Shown one piece after another: positions 1-6,608 of a stretch of DNA of 13,957 nucleotides. The DNA is from JBJXHB01 sp046160725. Its GTDB lineage: Bacteria > Pseudomonadota > Gammaproteobacteria > Burkholderiales > Burkholderiaceae_C. Where the stretch lies: positions 1 through 13,957 of the forward strand of contig JBJXHB010000140.1 in assembly GCA_046160725.1 (NCBI GenBank), in the 5' to 3' direction. The notes below the pieces were generated by a model. That model had not been told where the DNA came from and made no database searches. It saw only the letters and a program-made list of their open reading frames with translations. The translations under genes and the position numbers were made by a program. How positions within the stretch are numbered: the stretch's first letter is position 1; each line of letters starts with the position of its first letter.

Positions 1-786
1 GACGGCCAGGCCAGCGGCGAGCAACCGGCGCAGGAGGTGGTGGCCGCCATCCGCGCTGGCGGCGGCGAGGCCATCGTCGATGGTGGCTCGGTGGCCGACT
101 GGAACGCGGCGCACCGCATGGTGACCAGCGCGGTCGAGACCTTCGGCCGCATCGACATCGTGGTCAACAACGCCGGCATCCTGCGCGACGTGATGTTCCA
201 CCGCATGAGCGAGTCCGACTTCGACGCGGTTGTCGCAGTGCACCTGAAGGGCAGCTTCAACGTCAGCCGTGCCGCCGCACCGCACTTCAAGGCGCAGGGC
301 AGTGGCAGCTACGTGCACATGACCAGCACCTCGGGCCTGATCGGCAATTTCGGCCAGGCCAACTACAGCGCCGCCAAGCTGGGCATCGCGGCGCTGTCCA
401 AGAGCATTGCGCTGGACATGGCCAAGTTCGGCGTGCGCAGCAACGCCGTCGCGCCCTTCGCCTGGACCCGCATGATCGACAGCATCCCGGCCCACACGCC
501 CGAGGAGCAACTGCGCGTCGAGCGCATGAAGAAGCTGGTGCCCGAGCGCGTCGCGCCGCTGGTCGTGGCGCTGGGTTCGGACCGGGCCCGGGAGGTTTCG
601 GGCCAGATCTTCGGTGTGCGCAACAACGAGATCTTCCTGTTCAGCCAGCCGCGCCCGGTGCGCAGCGCCCACAACGGCGACGGCTGGACGCCCGAGGGCG
701 TGCTCGACGCCGCGCTGCCGATGCTGAAGTCGCACTTCCACTCGCTGGACCGGTCCAGCGACGTGTTCACCTGGGACCCGATGTAG
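1..786 (+). CDS. SDR-family 3-hydroxyacyl-CoA dehydrogenase-like protein, 5' partial
   Basis: Short-chain dehydrogenase/reductase, probably NAD(P)-dependent oxidation of a 3-hydroxyacyl-CoA or similar alcohol in the cytoplasm. The reading frame is open from base 1, so the true start and the N-terminal TGxxxGIG dinucleotide motif lie upstream; 261 residues are visible. Seen: the NNAG motif followed by ILRD, the TSTSG strand carrying the catalytic Ser, and the catalytic YxxxK as NYSAAK (Tyr codon at 364-366, Lys codon at 376-378). The segments NAVAPFAWTRM and PERVAPLVVAL, and a long C-terminal tail after them, resemble the (R)-3-hydroxyacyl-CoA dehydrogenase domain of multifunctional enzyme 2 (MFE-2) more than FabG, by family knowledge. 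It converges on the CoA-transferase 15 bases away, which fits an acyl-CoA pathway. The SDR family call is secure; the exact substrate is inference. Confidence 0.9.
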   Translation, partial: DGQASGEQPAQEVVAAIRAGGGEAIVDGGSVADWNAAHRMVTSAVETFGRIDIVVNNAGILRDVMFHRMSESDFDAVVAVHLKGSFNVSRAAAPHFKAQGSGSYVHMTSTSGLIGNFGQANYSAAKLGIAALSKSIALDMAKFGVRSNAVAPFAWTRMIDSIPAHTPEEQLRVERMKKLVPERVAPLVVALGSDRAREVSGQIFGVRNNEIFLFSQPRPVRSAHNGDGWTPEGVLDAALPMLKSHFHSLDRSSDVFTWDPM

Positions 787-800
787 CCGCCGGCTGCGGC
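786..800. terminator. Short GC hairpin between convergent genes
   Basis: A perfect 5-bp stem (GCCGC/GCGGC) with a 5-nt loop starts on the last base of the SDR stop codon and fills the 15-base gap before the convergent CoA-transferase stop. It could act on both strands. There is no T-tract on either side, so it is a weak terminator candidate at best. Confidence 0.25.
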
Positions 801-801
801 C

Positions 802-2025
802 TCAGATCACCGCCGCGGCGCGCAGGGCGGCGATGTCGGCTTCGCCCAGGCCCAGCAGGCCGCGCAGCACCTCGTCGGTGTGCTGGCCCAGCAGCGGCGG
901 CCCGCGGCGGTAGTCCACCGGCGTCGCCGACAGGCGCATCGGGCTGGCCACCCCGGGCACCTGGCCGGCGGCGGCATGCGGCAGCTCGATGTGCAGGCCG
1001 CGGTGGCGCACCTGCGGCTCCTCGAACACCTCGCGCAGGTTGTTGATCGGCCCGCAGGGCACGCTGGCGGCGTCCAGCAGGGCCTGCCAGTCGCGCTTGC
1101 TGCGGGTCTTCAGCTCGGCGGTCAAGGCCGCCAGCAGCGGCTCGCGGTGCTGCACGCGTCCGGCGTTGGTGGCATAGCGCGGGTCGCCGCCCAGGTCGGT
1201 GCGGCCGGCGGCGCGGCAGAACGAGGCCCATTGGCTGTCGCTGCCGATGCACAGCACCAGGTGGCCGTCGGCCGTCTCGAAGCGCTGGTACGGCACCACC
1301 TGCGGATGGGCCGTGCCCCAGCGCCCGGCCACCACACCCGCATGCAGCCAGGACAACGCCGCGTTGGACGCGAAGGCCACCATGGTGTCCATCAGCGCGA
1401 TGTCGATGTGCTGGCCCTCGCCGGTGCGCTCGCAATGCGTCAGCGCCGCGCTGATGGCCAACGCGGTGTACATGCCGGTCATCATGTCGGCCACCGCGAT
1501 GCCCACCTTCTGCGGCCCGCCGCCCGGCACGCCGTCGGGCTCGCCGGTGACGCTCATCACCCCCGCCATGGCCTGGAACAGCAGGTCATAGCCGGGCCGC
1601 GATGCGTAAGGGCCGTCTTGGCCAAAGCCGGTGATGGAGGCATAGACCAGCCGTGGGTTGACCTGCCGCAGGTCGTCCCAGGCCAGGCCATAGCGGGCCA
1701 GGGTGCCGACCTTGTAGTTCTCCACCACCACGTCGCTGACGGCGGCCAGGCGGCGCACGATGTCCTGGCCCTCTGGCGTCGCGATATCGACCTCGATCGA
1801 CTTCTTGTTGCGGTTGGTGGTCAGGAAGTACACCGCATCCGTCGTCGGCTGACCATCGGCGCCGCGGGTGAAGGGCGGCCCGTAGCCGCGGGTGTCGTCG
1901 CCGGCGCCGGGTTTCTCCACCTTGATGATCTCGGCGCCGAGGTCGCCCAGGTTCTGGGTCGCCCAGGGGCCGGCGAGCACGCGGCTCAGGTCGAGGATGC
2001 GGATATGCGACAGCGGTGCGGTCAT
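802..2025 (-). CDS. CaiB/BaiF family (class III) CoA-transferase
   Basis: Moves coenzyme A between an acyl-CoA donor and a carboxylic acid through aspartyl-CoA thioester/anhydride intermediates, as in formyl-CoA:oxalate and carnitine CoA-transferases. At 407 residues it has full family length. Seen: the family N-terminus IRILDLSRVLAGPWATQ (residues 8-24), the LGAEIIKVEKPGAGDDTR segment (29-46), NRNKKSIEVD (71-80), and VADMMTG, in which Asp180 matches the catalytic Asp of the family. The start is set by the conserved N-terminus. No Shine-Dalgarno sequence precedes this ATG; the bases upstream read CTACCGACATCACC. A stronger ribosome site drives an in-frame mini-ORF 66 bases upstream. It is divergent from the solute-binding protein gene and convergent with the SDR. 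The substrate cannot be told from sequence. Family call very sure. Confidence 0.95.
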   Translation of the reverse strand: MTAPLSHIRILDLSRVLAGPWATQNLGDLGAEIIKVEKPGAGDDTRGYGPPFTRGADGQPTTDAVYFLTTNRNKKSIEVDIATPEGQDIVRRLAAVSDVVVENYKVGTLARYGLAWDDLRQVNPRLVYASITGFGQDGPYASRPGYDLLFQAMAGVMSVTGEPDGVPGGGPQKVGIAVADMMTGMYTALAISAALTHCERTGEGQHIDIALMDTMVAFASNAALSWLHAGVVAGRWGTAHPQVVPYQRFETADGHLVLCIGSDSQWASFCRAAGRTDLGGDPRYATNAGRVQHREPLLAALTAELKTRSKRDWQALLDAASVPCGPINNLREVFEEPQVRHRGLHIELPHAAAGQVPGVASPMRLSATPVDYRRGPPLLGQHTDEVLRGLLGLGEADIAALRAAAVI

Positions 2026-2064
2026 GGTGATGTCGGTAGCTGCGATGATTCTCCCGCCGCCAGC

Positions 2065-2091
2065 CTACCGCGCCGGGCGCGCCGTCCCCAT
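2065..2091 (-). other. In-frame mini-ORF (8 aa) in the CoA-transferase leader
   Basis: On the minus strand an ATG at 2091-2089 is preceded, five bases away, by GGGAGGA, a near-ideal ribosome binding site. It encodes MGTARPAR and stops at TAG (2067-2065). It lies in the same frame as the CoA-transferase start at 2025, separated from it by the amber codon and 13 sense codons. It could be a leader peptide supplying ribosomes to a gene with no site of its own, or a chance occurrence. No expression evidence can be drawn from sequence. Confidence 0.3.
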
Positions 2092-2097
2092 AACTGT

Positions 2098-2125
2098 CCT
2101 CCCATCACCGACCTCCCATGACCGA
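2098..2125. repeat. 14-nt tandem direct repeat over a start codon
   Basis: Two adjacent 14-base units, CCTCCCATCACCGA (2098-2111) and CCTCCCATGACCGA (2112-2125), differ at a single base. The second contains the ATG of the solute-binding protein gene at 2118. On the plus strand the repeat places pyrimidines, not a purine-rich ribosome site, in front of that ATG. On the minus strand the first unit supplies the GGGAGG of the mini-ORF in the opposite leader. Confidence 0.7.
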
Positions 2126-2861
2126 GACCGCACTGGACGCTGCGCGACATGAACTGGCTCCGCAGGGCCTGCTGCGGGTGGGCCTGAACCTGTCGAACTT
2201 CCTGCTCGTCAGCGCCGCGCCGCCGGACGGCGAGCCGGTGGGCATCGCGCCCGACCTGGGCCGCGAGCTGGCGGCACGGCTGGGTGTTGGCCTGCGTTTC
2301 GTGCGCTATGCCAACCCCGGCGCGCTGGCTGCGGCGGCGGCGCAGGACGCCTGGGATGTCGGCCTGATCGGCGCCGACCCGCTGCGTGCGGCCGAGATCG
2401 CCTTCACGCCGGCCTACCTGGAGATCGAGGCCAGCTACCTGGTGCCCGCCGGCTCGCCGATCCAGACCATTGCCGACGTCGACCGTCCCGGCGTGCGCAT
2501 TGCGGTGGGCGACAAGACGGCCTATGACATGTACCTGCGTCGCACGCTGCAGCATGCGACGCTGCACCGCGCGCCGGGGCTGAAGGCGGCGTTCGATCTG
2601 TTCGTGGCCGAGCGGCTGGACGTGCTGGCCGGCCTGGTGCCGGCGCTCACCGCCGACGCCCCACTGCTGCCTGGTGCGCGGCTGCTGCCCGGGCGCTTCA
2701 CCGCCATCCAGCAGGCCATTGGCACGCCCATCGGCAACACCCGGGCTGCGGCCTGGCTGCGCACGGTGGTCGATGACATCCGGGCCGGCTGGGTGGCGCA
2801 GGCCATTGCACGGCACGGTGTCCAGGGCGTGGCACCGGCGGCCGCAGTCTCAGCCGTGTAG
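2118..2861 (+). CDS. Family-3 solute-binding-like protein without signal peptide
   Basis: Resembles the periplasmic amino-acid-binding domain of ABC importers (SBP_bac_3): LLRVGLN opening strand (18-24), GIAPDLGRELAARLGVGLRFV (42-62), WDVGLIGADP (79-88), PLRAAEIAFTPAY (88-100) and the lobe-2 IAVGDKTAYDMYL (128-140). It is 247 residues long, the size of a mature binding domain. No hydrophobic leader is present, and an in-frame TAA at 2091-2093 rules out a longer upstream start, so it is probably cytoplasmic or exported in an unusual way. By eye, Arg90 matches the family Arg that binds the ligand carboxylate, while the Asp that usually binds the amino group aligns with Leu173. No permease or ATPase gene adjoins it. 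No clear ribosome site precedes the ATG. The argE-type gene follows 37 bases downstream, suggesting a shared transcript. The ligand is unknown. Confidence 0.85.
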   Translation: MTETALDAARHELAPQGLLRVGLNLSNFLLVSAAPPDGEPVGIAPDLGRELAARLGVGLRFVRYANPGALAAAAAQDAWDVGLIGADPLRAAEIAFTPAYLEIEASYLVPAGSPIQTIADVDRPGVRIAVGDKTAYDMYLRRTLQHATLHRAPGLKAAFDLFVAERLDVLAGLVPALTADAPLLPGARLLPGRFTAIQQAIGTPIGNTRAAAWLRTVVDDIRAGWVAQAIARHGVQGVAPAAAVSAV

Positions 2862-2898
2862 TCAAACCAGCACCCGGCGCGACACCTACCATCGCGCC

Positions 2899-4056
2899 AT
2901 GACCAACCTGTCCACCGACGCCCTGCAATGGGCGCAGCGGCTCATCCGCTTCAACACCATCAGCGACCAGAGCAACCTGCCGCTGATCGAGTGCATTGCC
3001 GACCACCTGCGCGCGCTGCGCATCCCGCTGCGCCTGACCTGGGACGACGAGCGCCGCAAGGCCAACCTGTTCGCCACCATCGGCGAGGGGCGGCCGGGCG
3101 GCGTGATCCTGTCTGGCCACACCGACACCGTGCCTTGGGCCGGCCAGGCCTGGACGCGCGACCCGCTGGACCCGCTGGTGCACGACGGCCGCCTGTACGG
3201 CCGGGGCAGCGCGGACATGAAAGGCTTCATCGGCTGCTGCGTGGCCCAGGCGGCGGCGTTGCAGGCGGCCGACCTGCCGCATGCGGTGCACTTTGCCTTC
3301 AGCTATGACGAGGAGGTCGGCGGCTTCGGTGCCCGCGCTCTGGTGGCGGACCTGAAGGAAGCCGGGCTGGCGCCCGCGATGTGCCTGATCGGCGAGCCGA
3401 CCGGCATGGTGCCGGCACTGGCGCACAAGGGCGTGCACCGCTGGCGCTGCTGCGTCAAGGGCCGGCCGGCGCACTCGTCGCTGGCGCCGCTGGCCGTCAA
3501 CGCCATCGAGGCCGCGGCGCGCCTGGTCGCGCACATCGCCGACATGGGCGACCGCTGGCGGGTGCAGGGGCCGCACCGCGAGGGCTTCGACGTCACCCAC
3601 ACCACCAGCGCGGTCGGTGTCATCAGTGGCGGCATCGCCGACAACGTGGTGCCCGAGGACTGCCGCTTCCACTATGAGTTCCGCGACCTGCCGGGGCACG
3701 ACGTGGCCGCGATGCAGGCCGAGGTGGAGCAGCGCGCCCGGGCACTCGAGCCGGCGATGAAGGCGGTACACCCGGACACCGGCATCCGCTTCGAGACGCT
3801 GTGCTCGATGCCCGCCTTCGAGGCCGATGCCGACAGTCCGGCCGTGCGCCTGGCGGCACGCCTGGCCGGCACGCGGGAGACGACGCTGGTGGCCTTCGGC
3901 ACCGAGGCCGGCATCTTCCAGGGCGCGGGCATTCCCAGCGTCATCTGCGGGCCCGGCTACATCGCCCAGGCTCATCAACCCGACGAGTTCGTCAGCCTGG
4001 CGCAGTTGGCGCTGGCCGAGCGTTACATCGCGGCGCTGGCGGCCGGCACGGCCTGA
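2899..4056 (+). CDS. argE: Acetylornithine deacetylase (M20 family)
   Basis: Zinc-dependent cytoplasmic hydrolase releasing acetate from N2-acetyl-L-ornithine, or from related N-acyl amino acids. It has 385 residues, typical of ArgE. Metal and catalytic residues are visible: SGHTDTVPW with His74 and catalytic Asp76, GRGSADMKG with bridging Asp106, YDEEVGG with the general base in Glu138/Glu139, GEPT with Glu166, and the late AHQPDEF with His359. The dimerisation domain occupies roughly residues 175-290. The frame stays open well upstream, but the ATG at 2899 gives the usual family N-terminus (LSTDALQWAQRLIRFNT), and earlier starts would run into the preceding gene in another frame. It sits between the solute-binding protein and gor, 17 bases ahead of gor. 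Many betaproteobacteria make ornithine with ArgJ, so a catabolic or salvage role is plausible here; that is inference. Family certain, substrate less so. Confidence 0.9.
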   Translation: MTNLSTDALQWAQRLIRFNTISDQSNLPLIECIADHLRALRIPLRLTWDDERRKANLFATIGEGRPGGVILSGHTDTVPWAGQAWTRDPLDPLVHDGRLYGRGSADMKGFIGCCVAQAAALQAADLPHAVHFAFSYDEEVGGFGARALVADLKEAGLAPAMCLIGEPTGMVPALAHKGVHRWRCCVKGRPAHSSLAPLAVNAIEAAARLVAHIADMGDRWRVQGPHREGFDVTHTTSAVGVISGGIADNVVPEDCRFHYEFRDLPGHDVAAMQAEVEQRARALEPAMKAVHPDTGIRFETLCSMPAFEADADSPAVRLAARLAGTRETTLVAFGTEAGIFQGAGIPSVICGPGYIAQAHQPDEFVSLAQLALAERYIAALAAGTA

Positions 4057-4060
4057 CCCA

Positions 4061-4069
4061 TACGAGGAT
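4061..4069 (+). promoter_or_regulatory. Ribosome binding site of gor
   Basis: The argE-gor gap contains ACGAGGA a few bases before the ATG at 4074, a good Shine-Dalgarno match. It decides the gor start over the in-frame codons further upstream, which lie inside argE. Confidence 0.6.
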
Positions 4070-4073
4070 AGCC

Positions 4074-5444
4074 ATGGACATCGAGCCATTCGACCTGATC
4101 GTCGTCGGCGCCGGCTCGGGCGGCGTGCGCGCATCCCGCATCGCTGCGCAGCGTGGCCTGAAGGTGGCCGTCACCGAGCACAGCCGGGTCGGCGGCACCT
4201 GTGTCATCCGGGGCTGCGTGCCCAAGAAGCTGCTGATGTACGCGTCGCAGTTCCACGACCAGTGGCTGGATGCGCGCGGCTTTGGCTGGGCGCTGGGCGA
4301 GCTGCCGCGCCACGACTGGCCGGCCCTGGTGGCAGCGGTGGGCGCCGAGGTGACGCGCCTGGAGAAGGTCTACCACGGGCTGCTGGCCGGCGCCGGTGTG
4401 ACGCTGCTGGAGGGACATGCCACCTTGCAGGCGCGCGACCAGGTGCGCGTGGGCGACCGGGTGCTGGCGGCGCCGCGCATCCTGCTGGCCACCGGCGCGC
4501 AGCCGGCGCCGCTGGCCATAGCCGGCGCCGACCTGGCCATCACGTCGGACGACTGCTTCAACCTGCCGCGGATGCCGCAGCGGCTGCTGGTGGTGGGCGG
4601 CGGCTTCATTGCGCTGGAGTTCGCCGGCATCTTCAAGCGCCTGGGCAGTGACGTGGTGCTGGCCCACCGCGGCGATCGGCCGTTGCGCGGCTTTGACGAG
4701 GACGTCCGCCGGCACCTGGCCGAGGAACTGGCGGCCGGCGGCCTGGACGCCCGCTGGGGCTGGCAGCCGCGCGCCATCGCGTTGCGGCCCGACGGGCGGC
4801 GCCGCGTCACGCTTGCATCGGCGACCGGCACGGTGGAGGAAGACTTCGACGCCGTGCTGCTGGCCACCGGCCGCGTGCCGGCCACCGCCGGCCTGGGCCT
4901 GGCCGACATCGGCGTGGCGCTGGGCGCTGCAGGCGAGATCGTGGTCGACGAGCGCTCGCGCACCAGCGTGCCCGGCATCTGGGCCGTGGGCGACTGCACC
5001 AACCGCATGAACCTGACGCCGGTGGCCCTGCGCGAGGGGCATGCGGTGGCCCATGACCTGACCGATGGGCCCGACCTGCCGATCGACTACCTGACCGTGC
5101 CGCAAGCGGTGTTCAGCCAGCCGCCGGTGGCAGCGGTGGGGCATACCGAGGCCAGTGCACGCGCAGCGTTTGCCGCGGTCGACATCTACCGCGCCACCTT
5201 CAAGCCGATGCGCGCCACCATCAGCGGCCGCGCCGAGCGAGCCCTGATGAAGCTGATCGTGCGCCGCGACACCCAGCAGGTGGTGGGTGCCCACATGGTC
5301 GGCAACGACGCGCCGGAGATCCTGCAGGGCCTGGCCATCGCCGTGAATGCCGGCCTGACCAAGGCACAGTTCGACGCCACCGTCGGCATCCATCCGACCG
5401 CGGCGGAGGAGTTCGTCACCATGCGCACGCCGGTGGCGGGGTAG
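4074..5444 (+). CDS. gor: Glutathione-disulfide reductase
   Basis: FAD-containing cytoplasmic enzyme reducing oxidised glutathione with NADPH. It has 456 residues. Seen in order: the FAD motif VGAGSGGVRASRIAA (11-25), the redox disulfide in GGTCVIRGCVPKKL (Cys43, Cys48), the NADPH-binding VGGGFIALEFAG (174-185) followed by Arg199 and Arg205, which match the 2'-phosphate-binding arginines of the family, the second FAD motif GIWAVGDCTN, and the C-terminal dimerisation domain with HPTAAEE, whose His440 and Glu445 form the acid-base pair. The VIRG between the cysteines is the plant/cyanobacterial/alphaproteobacterial form rather than the NVGC of E. coli Gor. The LRGFD after the NADPH motif supports glutathione reductase over dihydrolipoamide dehydrogenase. 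The start follows a clear ribosome site; the frame extends upstream into argE, but that part is a shadow. It probably shares a transcript with argE. Confidence 0.95.
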   Translation: MDIEPFDLIVVGAGSGGVRASRIAAQRGLKVAVTEHSRVGGTCVIRGCVPKKLLMYASQFHDQWLDARGFGWALGELPRHDWPALVAAVGAEVTRLEKVYHGLLAGAGVTLLEGHATLQARDQVRVGDRVLAAPRILLATGAQPAPLAIAGADLAITSDDCFNLPRMPQRLLVVGGGFIALEFAGIFKRLGSDVVLAHRGDRPLRGFDEDVRRHLAEELAAGGLDARWGWQPRAIALRPDGRRRVTLASATGTVEEDFDAVLLATGRVPATAGLGLADIGVALGAAGEIVVDERSRTSVPGIWAVGDCTNRMNLTPVALREGHAVAHDLTDGPDLPIDYLTVPQAVFSQPPVAAVGHTEASARAAFAAVDIYRATFKPMRATISGRAERALMKLIVRRDTQQVVGAHMVGNDAPEILQGLAIAVNAGLTKAQFDATVGIHPTAAEEFVTMRTPVAG

Positions 5445-5465
5445 AAGCCGTCGTGCGTCGGCCGT

Positions 5466-5475
5466 CGCGATCGCG
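5466..5475. repeat. 10-bp palindrome between convergent genes
   Basis: CGCGATCGCG is a perfect palindrome in the 44-base gap between the gor and ylqF stop codons. No T-tract accompanies it. It may contribute to transcript ends, but palindromes of this size are common in GC-rich DNA. Confidence 0.2.
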
Positions 5476-5488
5476 CGCAACCGGGTCC

Positions 5489-6466
5489 TTACTGGTCTGA
5501 TGCACCACCCGACCCGGCCGACGAGTTGGCGTCGCCACCCCGCCGTCGCTTCTGCGCACTCCGCGTGTCCAGCTTGGCCCGCCTTTCGGCCTCGCGCGAG
5601 CGCCCGACCGCCAGCCACTGTGCATACTCAACCGGTGTCTCCAGGGTGATGCGGCCCCAGGCGCCGGTGCGGAAGTCGTTGATCGCGATCTCAGCGGCCT
5701 TCTGCAGGTTGACCTGTCCGCCCGCGCGCAAGCCACCGCGCTTGCGGGCCAGTTCGGCGAGCAGGCCCTCATCGGTGGTGGCCGAGACGTCGCCCAGCTT
5801 GTAGCGCTCGCGCAGGCGGTCGGCATAGCGCCCGCGCACGGTGGCCAGCAGGGCCAGCGCCACCTCCTCCTCGTCGTAGGCATTGCGACCGATGCCGCCG
5901 CTGGCCGCCAGGTGGTAGCCGCTTTGCTCGACCACGATGCGCGGCCACAGGAGGCCGGGGGTGTCGAAGAGGTCGAAGTCGCTTGCCAGGGCGATGCGCT
6001 GCTCGATCTTGGTGATGCCGGGTTCGTCGCCGGTCTTGGCCAGGCGCCGACCGATCAGGGTGTTGATCAAGGTCGACTTGCCGACGTTGGGTATGCCGCA
6101 GATCAACACCCGCATCGGCTTGACCAGGCCGCCGCGCAACGGTGCCAGGGCCCGGCAGGCGGCAATCAGCCGGCGGGCCGGCGCGGTGTCGCCGGCATCC
6201 AGTGCCAACGCGTTCATGCCGGGCTGCGCCTGGAAGTGCGCCAGCCACAGCGCCGTGCGGTCGGGGTCGGCCAGGTCTTGCTTGTTCAGCACCTTCAATG
6301 TCGGCTTGCCGCCCGCCCCGGCTACCAACTCGGCCAGCAGGGGGTTGGCGCTCGAGCCGGGCAGCCGCGCGTCGAGCAACTCGATCACGACGTCGATGTC
6401 CGGCAGCCGCTTGGCAATCGCCTTCCGGGTCGCGTGCATATGACCCGGAAACCAGTGGATGGACAT
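5489..6466 (-). CDS. ylqF: Ribosome biogenesis GTPase YlqF/RbgA
   Basis: Circularly permuted GTPase that assists late 50S subunit assembly. The family-typical start MSIHWFPGHMHATRK is present, and the GTPase motifs come in the permuted order: G4 NKQD (61-64) first, then the P-loop GIPNVGKST (124-132), then G3 DTPG (168-171). A helical C-terminal domain follows (about 195-300) and the protein ends in a basic, Ser/Gly-rich tail (about 300-325) of low complexity. At 325 residues it is slightly longer than the Bacillus protein because of that tail. AGGAAGG lies about nine bases upstream of the ATG. It lies 142 bases downstream of the permease gene on the same strand, so its own promoter may sit in that gap. 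It converges with gor. Very secure call. Confidence 0.95.
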   Translation of the reverse strand: MSIHWFPGHMHATRKAIAKRLPDIDVVIELLDARLPGSSANPLLAELVAGAGGKPTLKVLNKQDLADPDRTALWLAHFQAQPGMNALALDAGDTAPARRLIAACRALAPLRGGLVKPMRVLICGIPNVGKSTLINTLIGRRLAKTGDEPGITKIEQRIALASDFDLFDTPGLLWPRIVVEQSGYHLAASGGIGRNAYDEEEVALALLATVRGRYADRLRERYKLGDVSATTDEGLLAELARKRGGLRAGGQVNLQKAAEIAINDFRTGAWGRITLETPVEYAQWLAVGRSREAERRAKLDTRSAQKRRRGGDANSSAGSGGASDQ

Positions 6467-6506
6467 CGTGCGTGGCCTTCCTCGCCAAACCCGCAGCGCA
6501 GGGGCA

Positions 6507-6525
6507 GGCCCGATTGTGCCGGGCC
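6507..6525. other. Hairpin in the permease-ylqF gap
   Basis: GGCCCG and CGGGCC form a perfect 6-bp stem with a 7-nt loop in the 142-base gap (6467-6608) between the ABC permease stop and the ylqF start. Neither strand shows a T-run after it, so a Rho-independent terminator is doubtful. Nothing else recognisable is in the gap, though a ylqF promoter would be expected there. Confidence 0.25.
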
Positions 6526-6608
6526 GGCCGGGGCCGACATCTGCCGCGCCGCGTTCGAGCCGATGCGCGCCGCCCTGCAGCGGTCGCTTGGGGTGGCCGG
6601 CGCGGCCA

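Noticed and set aside
880..2121. Plus-strand frame of about 410 codons opposite the CoA-transferase
   Set aside because: The antisense gene has full family length and motifs; this translation is low-complexity Gln/Ala/Gly/His/Arg.
2698..4134. Long minus-strand frame opposite argE
   Set aside because: Same reason: compositional shadow of a well-supported gene, with no domain signature.
4023..5618. Long open frame on the minus strand opposite gor (about 530 codons)
   Set aside because: It lies fully antisense to a gene with every glutathione reductase motif, its translation is rich in Arg, Gly, His and Ala without recognisable domains, and such frames arise from G/C third positions.
6507..6525. 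Rho-independent terminator after the ABC operon
   Set aside because: The stem is good, but neither strand has the T-tract, so it is listed only as a hairpin.
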